This document shows, piece after piece, positions 22,054-34,079 of a DNA stretch of 64,000 bases. Both the position numbers and the translations under genes were made by a program. The DNA is from Colias croceus (lineage: Eukaryota > Arthropoda > Insecta > Lepidoptera > Pieridae): assembly GCF_905220415.1 (NCBI RefSeq), contig NC_059542.1:8990001-9054000 (forward strand). The letters run 5' to 3'. Under the pieces are notes generated by a model. The model was not told the DNA's origin and made no database searches. It saw nothing but the letters and a program-made list of their open reading frames with translations. The number at the start of each line of letters is the position of its first letter. Within the stretch, counting starts at the first letter, position 1.

Positions 22054-22518
22054 CTAGCTTCCGCCCGCGACTCCGTTCGCGCGGATGTCGGTCTTTGCGT
22101 GGATGGTTTATTTCTCCATTTTGAGTAACTCGGACAATGACATCTTATAAATATCTATTGGACCCAAATACGGCTAGGTCTATAATAATACGCAACGTGT
22201 GTTCGCGGTACCTACTACAGAACAACGTCTATGGATAACTGAAAAATTGAGATTAATTTTTTTTCTACGTATTTTTCCAGGATAAAAAGTATCCTATTTT
22301 ACGCCCAGGATAATAAGGTATAATTATACCATGTTTCATCGAAATCGAACCGGTAGTTTTCACGTGATGTCGTCACATACAGACAGACAGACAGACAAAA
22401 ATTTTTTTAATCACATATTTGGGTTTGGTATCGATCCAGTAACACCCCCTGCTAGTTATTTTTTCAATATTTTCAATGTACAGAATTGACCCTTCTACAG
22501 ATTTATTATATGTATAGA
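22054..22518 (-). mobile_element. Helitron-like non-autonomous element, family C
   Basis: On the minus strand it starts TCTATACATATAATAAATC after A and ends GCGGGCGGAAGCTAG before T, with a GC-rich hairpin (GCGCG...GGAGTCGCGGGC). It contains a (GTCT)n run. 465 bp, nearly the same as the copy 1.2 kb away at 23765-24243, same orientation. Confidence 0.85.
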
Positions 22519-23764
22519 TTACATTAGGATAGATAATATAATATCGTTAAGTTTTTAATATTACTCAACGTTTGTTAATAGTTTATTAATACTAGTGTGT
22601 TAATCTACCGATAATTGGTGTAATAGGTATTAATGTTTATCGATTTGCCTAATTAACTAGTTCTTACGTTATATAGGGTAAATATTTGAACGTTTTTATG
22701 ACAATCATTACTAAATAATGTAATGACAATAGGTATATAGTTACTTTGAATCCATTTCAATATTTGATAATAATATAGTATATTAGTTTGTAATTATTGT
22801 GATTACCATATCTTCATTAGCTTTCGAGCTCTAAGCTGCAACTACTAATAATTGTACTCCGTTTTTTCGCAACAAATAATAGGTACATGCATTCGCGGAC
22901 TATTTCAGAGTAAGCAGGCTATTTAAAAGAGTCGAATGTAAAATAGTGTAGTTGTTAGTACAGTTCTATGGACAACAATGAGGCTCGCTGGGCCGCTCCA
23001 CCGCGGGTCGGTGACCGCGCGCGGGTTAAGGCACGAGATTTCTTAAGCCGATCCGCGTATTAGGTATTCGGTATCGTGTGTAGTGTGAGCGGGTTTTGTA
23101 AGTCTATTTTGAATTTACCACAGATGTAGGTAGTAAGTTAAAGTCTGCACTCTGCAGGGTGAGTCCGACATAACCCAGGGCCCTTTCCCCGAGCGCTCTG
23201 GGTATGCCTAAATGCATTCTCCACTATAAAAATAAGGTAGTGGTGGGTAGTTGGAGGAACGAGAGCGTCTGCGACATCGAGGGCTATATAAAGCTATTTT
23301 ATGCGTGTAATCAATTACGCGAACTTTTACTGAAACAACTCTTTTGGTCACCTTTAGAGCTATGTATTTGCATTTAATTTAAAAATATTTAATTTTGACG
23401 AAGGTATTTGTTAAAATCATCTTAGACAATTGATAGATTTTCCTATGTCTTATTCAGTTTATGCAACGTAAATGCATGCGGAGATGAAAATATTGTGGTA
23501 GTTACTTTGCGCTTAATCTGAACAAGATATGTGACACGGTCTCTTGGTCCCTTTGCGCTCTCTAGATTCTAGTGCAATCTGTGGTTTATGATTATTGTCT
23601 CTTATTGACTACACGCGGTGGAGATGTGTGTTATGTAACGACTAACGATGGATTTCGACTTGGAAACTATCTAAATAAGTGCAAAGTTTAGTTTATGCTA
23701 CTCTTGTTATAATAATGTTGTTAATTTGAAGGTATACAATTAATATTTCGACATTTATTATGAA
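22519..23764. other. Spacer between two family C elements, with a CpG-rich patch
   Basis: AT-rich at both ends. The centre (22970-23280) is markedly GC- and CpG-richer and is listed separately as a promoter or exon candidate. Confidence 0.55.
22970..23165 (+). promoter_or_regulatory. CpG-rich patch, possible alternative first exon or promoter
   Basis: GGCCGCTCCACCGCGGGTCG then GTGACCGCGCGCGGGTTAAG (about 22990-23030) stand out from the AT-rich intron. Downstream lies a good donor, CTGCAGG|GTGAGT (23158/23159). The ATG at 22979 opens only about 16 codons. It could be a non-coding alternative first exon of the host gene; no transcript evidence. Confidence 0.3.
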
Positions 23765-24091
23765 CTAGCTTCCGCCCGCGACTCCGTCCGCGCGGATGTC
23801 GGTCTTCGCGTGGATGGTTTATTTCTCCATTTTGAGTAACTCTGACAATTAAACATCTTATAAATATCTATTGGACCCAAATACGGCTAGACCTATAATA
23901 ATACGCAACGTGTGTTCGCGGTTCTACAGAACAATGTCTATAAAACTGAAAAGTTAAGATTAATTTTTTTCTACGTATTTTTCCAGGATAAAAAGTATCC
24001 TATTTTACGCCCAGGATAATAAGGTATAATTATACCAAGTTTCATCGAAATCGAACCGTTAGTTTTCACGTGATGCCTTCACAATTCACAT

Positions 24092-24124
<33 letters not shown>

Positions 24125-24243
24125 AAATTTTTTAATCACATATTTGGGTTTGGTATCGATCCAGTAACACCCCCTGGTATTTATTTTTTCAATATTTTCA
24201 AGGTACAGAATTGACCCTTCTACAGATTTATTATATGTATAGA
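23765..24243 (-). mobile_element. Helitron-like non-autonomous element, family C
   Basis: On the minus strand it starts TCTATACATATAATAAATC after A-TC-TA and ends GCGGGCGGAAGCTAG before T. It contains an expanded (CAGA)n tract at 24093-24122. 479 bp; closest to 22054-22518. Confidence 0.85.
24093..24122. repeat. (CAGA)n microsatellite
   Basis: About seven CAGA units inside the family C Helitron-like element; shorter runs occur at the same place in sister copies. Confidence 0.95.
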
Positions 24244-24607
24244 TAGATGTGTGGAACATAAAATATAATCGAGTAAAAACGTGATATGAATACATATTTC
24301 AATCTTGTATTCGTATAGGTATTTTTATTACATTCAAACCTACTTGAATAGGTATTTAAACACGAAATGGTAATACAAAACTAATAGTTGATCCATTAAT
24401 TTTATTATCTGATACAATTCGACCTTTTAGTATCATAATTACAAGAAGATAAAAGCCTATCTGATTAAATATTCAAATACGCGAAGTCGCGAATGGTAGC
24501 GACATTTCAGTATGTAAATGTATGTTAAAATACAAGTAAAAACACTAAATAAATACCAACATAAGCCATTTAACTTCATGAAGTAGGCACCTAATACCTA
24601 TATGTAA
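24244..24607. other. Intron sequence, nothing recognised
   Basis: AT-rich; no supported feature. Confidence 0.6.
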
Positions 24608-24779
24608 CTAGCTGTGCTCCGCTCCTGTTAGTCTTAGCGAGATGATATGTAGCCTATAGCCTTCCTCTATGATTGGGCTGTCTAATACCGAAATAATTTT
24701 TTAAATCGGACCAGTAGTTCCCGAGATTAGCGCGTTCAAACAAACAAGCAAACTCTTCAGCTTTATAATATAGTATAGA
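24608..24779 (-). mobile_element. Lep1-type Helitron element (family E)
   Basis: On the minus strand it starts TCTATACTATATTATAAAGC after A, contains GTTTGTTTGAACGCGCTAAT and the segment aggctataggctacatatca, and ends GGAGCGGAGCACAGCTAG before T. This matches my memory of the Lep1 Helitron-like family of Lepidoptera. 172 bp, complete. Confidence 0.83.
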
Positions 24780-26831
24780 TTTAACATATCCGGTTAACGA
24801 ATAGTTAGTAGGTACATCTGTCTTTGAGTGTCAGCCATTACTGTCATGTAATACAATAATGATTTGACAATCCTCACACTGTACATGACATCTGAATCAA
24901 TGTTACGCTATTCTTTCACGCCGCTTACCATTCAGCGTCCCCTCGTCTCGATGCGGGTTCGTTGACCTCCCCCCCCCCCCTCCCACCCAACACACGAGAT
25001 CAAAGACGTTAGTAAAAGTATTATTTCAATGATGACGAATGTTTGATGACGTTTTACATACCGTGGTAAGACTACGCGTAAGAATAAGTTGGTTTTTCTG
25101 AGGTGATAATTGCTAAACGTAAACACTCGTAAGGTTAAAGGTAGGGCTAACTTAGCACAGGTACCTAAGATCCACAACGTCATTTCTCTGAGTCTGAATA
25201 TGTACATTTCGTCGTATTTTTCTCATATATTTAAGAACTAGAGTACAAATTAAATCGACACTATAAAAATATAGTCTACTACCAAGTAAGCACGTTACAC
25301 ACAAACATACATAATTATAACACATTAATTGAATCGTTATTAGCTAAAGATTACTATGATGGACAATTCGACACAGTAATTCTACATTTAATTATACATT
25401 TATTCTTTGAAATTATACGAGAAACATCAAGATAGACTTTTAACACTTTTTACAATATTTAGTGAGCTATGAAGCTAGTGCAGTAGTGCTTATTACCGGC
25501 TTTCGTTATAATTGCAATAATTACATTCTTATCTCCAATACAGATTATCTTATAGACTAGCAATTGGAAAATTAATTTATTCTGTCTTTGCGTATACATT
25601 CCACTTTACTCTTAATATTCCGAGACAACTGATATACCTTGCAAATGTGTAGAAATTAAATTTTAATTAAATATTTTATAAACAATGAAATTGTACTGTT
25701 AATAACAACATTTGTTTACTTTTCGTATTCGATGTTTGTTTTATGCAGTTCGATTGAAATCATCTTTTGTAGATCAAATTATATATTTGTCTGATCAGTA
25801 GGAAATAACAAAATCAAATAATAACTATAAAGGTCCTCGGTTCAGTGAAACCAATTAGAACAAACAATGTCTGTAAAGGCGTTTAACAGAGACGTATATA
25901 GCAATTAACTTATATGAGCAAAAGACAATAGTATTGCTATAATATTGTTCTACATTGTTTGGTATCAAGGTCTTCGTAATGCAGTCATTTACCCGTATGT
26001 ACCTTGTGCAGTTTAGATGCATGTATCTTTATTTTGAAGATCCTTAATATTTTTTAACTGTCTATAAACTGTGCGCCAATTTGTATGGAACTACATTATA
26101 TATCATCTAAGTATGATTTTTAAAAACAAATCTAAGATAAGATCAGATTAAATCAATTAATTGATTAGATTTTTATTTCGCTTTCACACATTATAATGAC
26201 GCAATATAACTGCTTCTTCAGGATGCAGAAAGTTCCTATAACTTCCTTTCCTCCTGGTACAGATTATATAAATATTTTTTACTACAGACACAGTACAATT
26301 TTTTACGTTGTATATAAATTAATTATGATTTAATCATAATTGTCTTTATTATCGTTCTTGTTTGTATATTTTATATAATATCCACTCAATAAATTCGTGT
26401 TCATTATAGCGATGAATAGAATTTGAGCGAAACAAAATGAATTGATCAATTTAATATTGAACTTTGGCATTATAACATTTCAGTTAACAGAAAATTTCCA
26501 CGCCATTTACCAGAAACCAATTATATCATCCCTTTGATATATCATATCTGAAAGATGTCGGCTGAAATCCGAGTTAAATTCAAAATTGTATTTAGTCTAG
26601 ACCTGCGAACAATTTTCAATCTTTATTTTTATTACCTACTAAATCTTTAATGTTGATAAATTTCAATATTCAAGTATCTTAGGACGAGATAAATATAATT
26701 CTGCTTTTGCTTAATATAAAGGTCATTTATGTTTAAATTCAAAGGAGTAGATAAGATGAAGAAATTTGTTTATTTACTATGCATAATCTAAGAGACTGTT
26801 TATTATACAGAATAGCTGATGTAACAAGTGA
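24780..26831. other. Intron sequence with a C-tract
   Basis: Mostly AT-rich without recognisable features, apart from a pure C run near 24968-24980 with further C-rich sequence to 24988. The minus-strand open frame over it (24932-25207) has no domain. Confidence 0.55.
24966..24988. repeat. Poly-C / poly-pyrimidine tract
   Basis: CTCC followed by a run of about 12 C, then TCCCACCC. A G-run on the other strand could form a G-quadruplex or slipped structure. Confidence 0.9.
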
Positions 26832-27054
26832 TAACTGCGTTAAAAACAACCGACTTCAAACTTGCACTTGCAACATTTACAAATACAGACAAAAATGCTC
26901 ATAAAATAAAAACTACTGGGCCTATCCGAATAAAATTTTTATGGGACCAATTCGACACCATCCCGCATCGAACAAAAAAAGAGTCACGTAAATCGGTTCA
27001 GAAACCTCGGAGAAATCGGTGTACCTCCTCCTTTTTTTGAAGTCGGTTAAAAAT
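26832..27054 (+). mobile_element. CCGACTTCAAA-ended repeat, short copy
   Basis: Begins AACTGCGTTAAAAACAACCGACTTCAAA (26832-26860) and ends TTTGAAGTCGGTTAAAAA, so CCGACTTCAAA (26850-26860) and TTTGAAGTCGG (27036-27046) are terminal inverted repeats. The body (cgacaccatcccgcatcgaa; aaatcggttcagaaacctcg) is shared with 30903-31363. Very common in lepidopteran genomes in my recollection; superfamily not known to me. The 70-residue frame over it is a by-product. Confidence 0.75.
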
Positions 27055-28020
27055 AATAAGGAAAAAGATTTGGTAAAATATATAGCAGACTAACACGTTT
27101 TTTTTAAGTGAACGTATTTACATCTACTACATCTAATAAGTAGGTATTATTCAGTAAATACGTTTGTGAAACTATAATCAGTACGCCGGCCTTCTTCTTC
27201 ATACAGTCATCACAATTTGTCATACACACTTTCAAGCGAGATGGTGTAACCAAAAGTTTCCGTGCTATCAGCACTACAACTAACTGTATTGGAGTCAATG
27301 TCAAGTGTCATACCGCATACGCAAGGGAGTGGATTAGTCGTCGCACGGTGATTCATTGATGGCGATAGCCTTTGACGTTTGCTCGTATTATATGAGAACA
27401 CAGATATAGAACCAGTATATTACAGGATGGTAAGAAATGTTCTAGTGTATTCTTGTTTGTAGTAGGTTATGTGGTTTGTTAGAAAAGGTCAGTGTTTTAT
27501 TGCCATCTGCATAAAAGCATGATGATAATATGTAACTGATGAGGTTATGAATTTATTTGCACTATTTTTAACCCTTAGAGCGGTCTTATATAGTCTACTT
27601 AGGGAGGATACAAAAATAAGATCACGTTAAAAGTAACACACTTTTGTTAGACACACGGCACACCTATATTCCACAATAAACTTAATTTTACTTTAAATTT
27701 TAATTTTTATTTAAAAACAATTTACCTACAGACATCGGGACACGACGCAAAAACTTTTTTTTTTTAATAATAATTTGCTCAGCATTCGTTGTTATTATTA
27801 TGCACTTAAAACAATGTTACATTTAATTGAGCATAATTTCCATATAAAAGGAACAATTTAGTATATTGTCTGGATGCTGATTGTGCCCTTTAATTTAAAT
27901 TTTGCGACATTTGAAATTAGTGTCGGCTTTAATTATTCACCCGCAGACCAGGCGAGCGCGCAGGAAATAAATTGATTTTTCAATTTATCTGCGCATGTTG
28001 TTACATCGCACCACTGCTCA
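27055..28020. other. Intron sequence, nothing recognised except a small hairpin
   Basis: No gene. ATAAATTGA (27967-27975) and TCAATTTAT (27980-27988) form a 9-bp stem just before the RTE tail. It may belong to that element. Confidence 0.5.
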
Positions 28021-28195
28021 CGGTGAAGGAAAACATCGTGAGGAAACCGACATGTCGAAGAATTAAAAAGTTCGACGACATGTGTCATCCGCCAACACGC
28101 ACTTGGCCAGCGCGGTGGATTATGGCCTGTACCCTCATAGGAGGCCCGTGTCCCAGCAGTGGGAACGTATATGGGCTGATGATGATGATGATGAT
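28021..28195 (+). mobile_element. RTE-type retrotransposon 3' tail (5'-truncated)
   Basis: The sequence from CGGTGAAGGAAAACATCGTG through CCCAGCAGTGGGAACGTATA to GGGCTGATGATGATG is the 3' end typical of lepidopteran RTE-class LINEs, closing with a (GAT)n tail. It differs from 55375-55553 by one base plus tail length over about 170 nt, so it is young. It contains an 8-bp stem ACATGTCG (28050-28057) / CGACATGT (28076-28083). Homology may extend a little upstream. The two frames over it are not genes. Confidence 0.8.
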
Positions 28196-30618
28196 ATCCT
28201 CCAATTATATTATCATTTTTGTTTGCGAAGCGTGAATTTAGATTACGTTTACACTTTCTATACTTATTAGGAATTAAATAATTTTGTTGATACTATTAAT
28301 TATAATATGTAAGTATGATAATTTTTCTCCAGTAATTTATTCATAGCCAATATTCGCATAATTTATTTTAAACTTAATGGTTATTTAAAACTAATCCGAA
28401 ATATGTAAATTAAGATTTTCTATCAATGATATTAATGACACTATTGAAGAAGTCCATCATAATTGTTTTAATGAAATATAAACTCTTCAATATAACAGAA
28501 TGTTAGAAAGCTATTAAAAAGCAATATCTATATAAACATTGTTAGAGATTAAATTTTATCTCCTTTTTACTCCATAAACGTAGTTTTACTGCCTCATCCT
28601 ATTTCCTAGTTGTCACTTTTCTATTTTTTATTATATCATTGGCTATAGCCTGATGATGATCATTATTTTATCAAAGGTCAAAGACAATGATCGGAACTTT
28701 ATCACACACCCCTAACCGCGCACACCGCAATGCAAATTCTAGAAATTTCCACGAGTGCAATTCTATTTCGGTCCCACGTTCATTCGTGTAAAAGCTCGGT
28801 CTAATCGTGGATGCATACGTCAGGCCGATTGCATAAAGTGTTACAGTTTGGCCAGGTCAGTGTTGTGCGATAGTGAGAGTGTACTAGGGCTGGCACGCGA
28901 GTGTACAAGCGGGCCTCGTGTGAGGACCTAATGATGCTCACTTCCTTTAGCTTTCATGGTTAGCTTGGAACATATGGCGATAGTCTGTTGGTGGTTATTT
29001 GTATGACGTAGCAGTGAATTGTGGTGTTTCGTTAAACAATAAGAGTCAATCATCAAAATATTGTCTTAATCATAACCATACCTAGGTTAAAGTCACTTCA
29101 CTGTAAATCCTCTTATCTCTAAAAATACATTGTAATGGATTGCATAGGTTGCTAGTACTGCGTTGGCATATGAAAATTGTATGTATTTCAATAAAGTAGC
29201 AACCCTACACAATGCGTAGTATCTTATACACACTCACTCATTACATATACAAATCGTGACTCTGAAGATACAAACAGATGGACCATAGTAATAACTTCCT
29301 TACTAAAAAGCTTTGTTACGTACGGAGTCGTGCAGAGGAAGTATCGACCGATGCAATGAAAGAGATGTGCAAGAATACAAAAGTTATGTTGAATATTTAT
29401 TCTATTGAGATAACATATAACTCGACCGAATAGTGTTGGTAATCGCTTGCTAATGGATGTTGAAAAGGACGATAGTCAGTAGCTAGTTAGTAATAGATGG
29501 TTAAGTACCTAGTAAATAGGTACCTAGTTAATCCTCGATGTTTTTAATAAAACGAAATTGGTCGTAACATAAACTAACAATATATACCTAGTAGTATAAA
29601 TCTAAACGTTCTATTCAAAACGCGAGAAAAGAATATCTAAAAATCTGAGAAGAACTCAAATCAACAATTCATTTCGTACCTACTCGACATATTACAGAAA
29701 TCGATTTTAGTCTCCCTTCAAAGATGGCGTAAATGTGAGAGGGAAGCCGTAAATCTAATTCCTCATCTACCCACATGTCTACTTATAATTATACTTAACG
29801 AAGAAAATTGTTATGAAGGTATACATCTGTAGATAAAACGAGTACATTGTACTAAAAAAAACAATGTGAGTAATGTTACATATGAATGCGTTCACGTAAA
29901 CATTCGTATATTGTTGGTAAGAACGCGTGCTTACATAATACAATTTAACCAACGTCCAATTATTACAATGGACTTAATCTGTATATCGCTTACGTAAAGG
30001 TATGCAATACGCTTTCAATGGTGTGTTTAATTTCGGAAGTCACAACACCAAAATCGACTCAGTTTAACATTTCTCACGCGACCCGACTTTCTGTATATTT
30101 TTGTATTTTCTCGTATCACGTAATGTAATTGATATGAATAGTGTTATTTGCGAATCTTCACAGAAGACATCGTTAGAACGACGAATGGCCTTAGACGTAA
30201 TTTTATTGGACTATTGTGTTTGTCATCGTTGCGTTTAATTAGTTCGTTATAAATTTGGTCTTTTTGGGGACGTGGCTGTTATGTCATCTCTCTGTATTGA
30301 ATCAGGAAATGGATGTATTTTACTATCGCTATAAAAGTGTCTATGACGTTCATAAACTTCCAATTGCTACCATTTCCTACAGATAATTTAAAAATGATCT
30401 TTAAGTTAAACATTGGCTATTATATTTGTGAAATCGTATATTAATGGGGAGAGTATACCATCCTTTAAAGGAGAGAAGGAAAAGGATTGTTAACATGTAA
30501 ATAATAATGTTGTAATCAAGGAAAACTATGCGGGATTTTCAGTTCCGGCAATCTTTAGATATTAGAGAACATTAGATACCTGACGACGTTTTTGTTTATA
30601 GTATAAAATACTAATTAA
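28196..30618. other. Intron sequence with one CpG-richer patch
   Basis: No gene supported. The segment 28700-28930 is CpG-richer and carries an initiator-like motif, listed separately. Confidence 0.5.
28820..28930 (+). promoter_or_regulatory. Possible alternative core promoter
   Basis: GCATAAAG (28831-28838) lies about 25 nt before TCAGTG (28857-28862), an arthropod initiator match. CpG-bearing sequence follows (GGCACGCGAGTG, GCGGGCCTCGTG). A plausible core-promoter layout inside the long intron, same strand as the kinase; not proven. Confidence 0.25.
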
Positions 30619-30902
30619 AAAAATAACTGCGTTAAAAACAACCGACTTCAAAAACGGAAAAGTAAGAAATAAAAAAGATTTGATATTATTAATTACTACA
30701 TATTATTTTTATGTGCTATTTACTAAAAAGGTTTGATGTCGGTGCATGGGCTTAATACTAAGTGCTTAGTGTTTGGCACCGACTTCAAACCTTTTTAGTA
30801 AATAGCACATAAAAATAATATGTAGTAATTAATAATATCAAATCTTTTTTATTTCTTACTTTTCCGTTTTTGAAGTCGGTTGTTTTTAACGCAGTTATTT
30901 TT
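30619..30902. repeat. 127-bp near-perfect inverted repeat (foldback)
   Basis: Arm 30619-30745 and arm 30776-30902 are reverse complements over 127 positions with one mismatch (GATGTC versus GAAGTC). The 30-nt loop itself contains ACTAAG-TG-CTTAGT. Each arm is bounded by CCGACTTCAAA and TTTGA[A/T]GTCGG, so the palindrome looks like two copies of one small element joined head to head. Confidence 0.95.
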
Positions 30903-31363
30903 ATTTAATACTTTTTAGTGTATTTTTCAACACGAATCAAACGAGCCCAAACTCGATAAAGTTGAGTCAATATATTACTGAGTTCCTATGGCCACCTTCC
31001 GATTCCATCATCAGATCAGCTCCATGTCATGATAATGTTTCATCGCTATCCAATTTACATTCGTACACAAAATTTCAGCTCAATCGGTTACCGGGAAGTG
31101 AATCAAAGTTACTTGCTACATTGAAATTAAGTCATCGAGTACAGACAAAAATGCTCATAAAATAAAAACTACTAGGCCTAGCCGAATAAAATTTTTATGG
31201 GACCAATTCGACACCATCCCGCATCGAACAAAAAAAGAATCACGTAAATCGGTTCAGAAACCTCGGAGTAATCGGTGTACATACATAAAAAAAAAAAAAA
31301 AAAAAAAAAAATATACCGGCCGAATTGATAACCTCCTCCTTTTTTTTGAAGTCGGTTAAAAAC
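30619..31363 (+). mobile_element. CCGACTTCAAA-ended repeat, long copy with foldback
   Basis: Starts AACTGCGTTAAAAACAACCG like 26832-27054 and ends TTTGAAGTCGGTTAAAAAC (31345-31363). The first 284 nt are the near-perfect foldback at 30619-30902. The rest (30903-31363) is the ordinary body, with a 25-A run at 31287-31311. The 11-mer CCGACTTCAAA or its complement occurs five times (30642, 30732 with one change, 30779, 30869, 31345), alternating in orientation except for the last. Best read as a composite of related elements. The 67-residue frame at 30962-31165 is a by-product. Confidence 0.7.
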
Positions 31364-31738
31364 ATGATCTACCTATCTCTGTAGCAAATTGCATACAAAT
31401 CTGTTCAGTAAATATAACAGGTTACAATTACATTTTATTAAGCATTTACGTTTTCACCAAAAGTATCCTGATATTTTTTTAGCACAAATTAAAATTAACG
31501 ACGTAAATAAATTGCATTAAACATGCAATAAAAATAACGAATACGCATAAAACCTGTAGTCGCAAAGGAAAGTGCACCGAATTATATAATGCTCTGTAAT
31601 CGACAGGTGTTCGCTGAACAAATATGGATAACCTGAATCTATATCCTCTTCTGCATCCGTATATACTTAATTATAATGAGACGTACGAGATCAAAAGAAG
31701 ACGCTATCTATAGATGCCTTATATGGGCTAAAGTACTA
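31363..31738. other. Intron sequence, nothing recognised
   Basis: AT-rich; no supported feature. Confidence 0.6.
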
Positions 31739-31954
31739 TCCTACTAATATTATAAATGCGAAAGTTTGTATGGATGTTTGTTACTCTTTCACGTAAAAAC
31801 TACTAAACCGATTACAATGACACAATTTAGCACACATATAGAGGGTAACTTGGATTAACACATAGGATAGTTTTTATCCCGGAAATCCCACGGGAACGGG
31901 AACTATGCGGGTTTTCCTTTGCAAACGCGGGCGAAGCCGCGGGCGGAAATCTAG
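31739..31954 (+). mobile_element. Helitron-like non-autonomous element, family A
   Basis: Starts TCCTACTAATATTATAAATG after A and ends GCGGGCGGAAATCTAG before T. The hairpin CGCGG-gcgaag-CCGCG is intact and the body has CCCACGGGAACGGGAAC. 216 bp. Confidence 0.85.
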
Positions 31955-32590
31955 TACTTGTATATTCGTAGTGCAGTTGATTCGATCACATTGATGAAGG
32001 CAGTTGTAAAGATGGAAAACTAATACTTGGTTCTTCTGGAGCATATAAGATTGGAAAGTAACTGTACGTGCATCTATAATAAACACTAAATGAATATCTG
32101 CCACCAAAACAATAGGTAATCTGCGTTTTAATGCTGTACATGATAATATTTTATAGATTATAATAATTAATTTTGTAGATTCCTCTATAAAATTATTACA
32201 TCAATACAAAGGAAGGGTAGCTGCAAAAAAACATGCGTTCCCCCCAAAAGAAATCGATTCTCTCGATCTTTATTATAAAATACATGACGTCTGTAAGCAT
32301 AATATATATTCATATTTCACAGTTATCCGCTACAACTAGAGTCACGCAGGTAACTTTCGTTAGTGACACGCTAGTTCCGGATGTTTCTGTGGACCAATAA
32401 ATGAGATGGATCATCGTAATTATAAGTGAGTGTTATGGCGCTATGGTGTTATGTTTATTTTATATAAGTGTTACATTTTCTTTAAATTAATCTCTTTGTG
32501 GCTGACGGTGTTTTTACTTCTTGATAGGTAAAAGTTGCTGTGGATTTGTTGTAGAGCCATGCGATGTAGTTGCGTTGTTTATATTGCAAA
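31955..32590. other. Intron sequence, nothing recognised
   Basis: No repeat family or gene supported. A splice-like CGCAG|GTAACT near 32350 lacks a pyrimidine tract. Confidence 0.55.
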
Positions 32591-32899
32591 CTAGCTTCCG
32601 CCCGCAACTCCGTCCGCGCGGAAAAATTAAGAAAAATTAAGATTTTTTTATACGTACTTTTCCGGGATAAAAAGTATCCTATTTTATGCCCAGGATAATA
32701 AATTGTAATTATACCGAGTTTCATCGAAATCGAACCGTTAGTTTTCACGTGATGCCTGAACATACAGACAGACAGACAAAAATTTTTTTAATCACATATT
32801 TGGGTTTGGTGTCGATCCAATGCTGTTTATTTTTTCAATATTTTCAATGTACAGAATTGACCATTCTACAGAATTATTATATGTAAGTATGTATATAGA
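32591..32899 (-). mobile_element. Helitron-like family C, internally deleted
   Basis: On the minus strand it starts TCTATATACATACTTACAT after A and ends GTTGCGGGCGGAAGCTAG before T. It lacks the GATGTCGGTCTTCGCG segment found in the 465- and 479-bp copies, like 13559-13804. The two open frames over it are not genes. Confidence 0.82.
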
Positions 32900-34079
32900 T
32901 TATTAGAATCTTGCATATAATTGTTTATGGATATTATGAATATTGAAGGCAGTATTGTGTTTAAGAATTGGACGCGTTTCTAACACGTCATAATTATAAA
33001 TCAGTAGAAAAATATGTTGAAGAGATAAAATTGGTTCAATGTTAGAAAGGAAAAGTATTAAAACAAGTGTAACTATGGCAGATTTTATTATTGCTTAAAA
33101 TATTAATATTATAGCTAGTTATTAAATTTAAAACAGTTGTTCAGCTACTTCAATAATAACATTAAGTATACATAATTTACTATGTACAATAATGAAGAAA
33201 GTAGGCTTAGCAATGAAATACATTTAGCTCTTTGCGAAATTAAACTATATTTTCGAATAACTCTGTATTATGTACGTATTAACATAAGTAAAAATATAAA
33301 TTCAATTATCCAAATCATCAAAGCGTTTAAGACTAGTAAAAGGGGTTATAGCGAAATTTGAAAGTTAACAGTATCATTGGCCGAAGGCACGTAACTTAAT
33401 TTGTCGGTTTAGAGCTCATCTTGTTGTGTACGTGGTCGTGAATAATTGTAACAATACGTATTTGTTATTTAGATGGAGTACTTATTGAATATGTAGTACT
33501 TCCTGTATTTTTTTATATGAGAATAATTGAATGGTAATTAGAAGCTCTGTGCGTGACTTTCTTCTGTTACCGGATGGTATGTAATAATACATATTTTATT
33601 ATTATACAGTTGTAAAAAATATACAATGTAAATAAACCTTGGCGATAGATATAGGAAGTAAATAATAAGACGAATAGAAGTAAGCAAGTTTCCGTATTTA
33701 ATTCAATCGCTGTATTTATTTTTATACTTATTGTATCTACTTACAAATTACATACAGATAAAATAAATTAGGTGCATCTGTATTCTATGTTCTTAATTGG
33801 TTTTATTTTATGACTACCAAATACTTGGTCTTCTTTAATTAGTAGTTCAGTATACTTATTTGAATTTATTTCGCATTTCACGTAAACCATTGCTGTAACA
33901 ACCAGTACTTAACTGTATATCCATTCATTAGTATTCCACAAAAACAGCACAGTAAATTACGTTTTGCGATACCGCCTTGTGCTTCTTTACGTACCGCAGT
34001 TGCAAAATACTATTAATTGGTAGGACACGAAAGTATGGTATAGTATTATCATAGTATAAAGAGAGAAGTAGGCCAACTC

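Noticed and set aside
12103..24122. CRISPR-like array from repeated CAGA/CTGT units
   Set aside because: These are simple microsatellites inside Helitron-like elements of a eukaryotic genome, without spacers.
26828..27040. 70-codon frame
   Set aside because: Lies entirely inside the CCGACTTCAAA-ended repeat; the homologous region of the long copy is not open in the same way.
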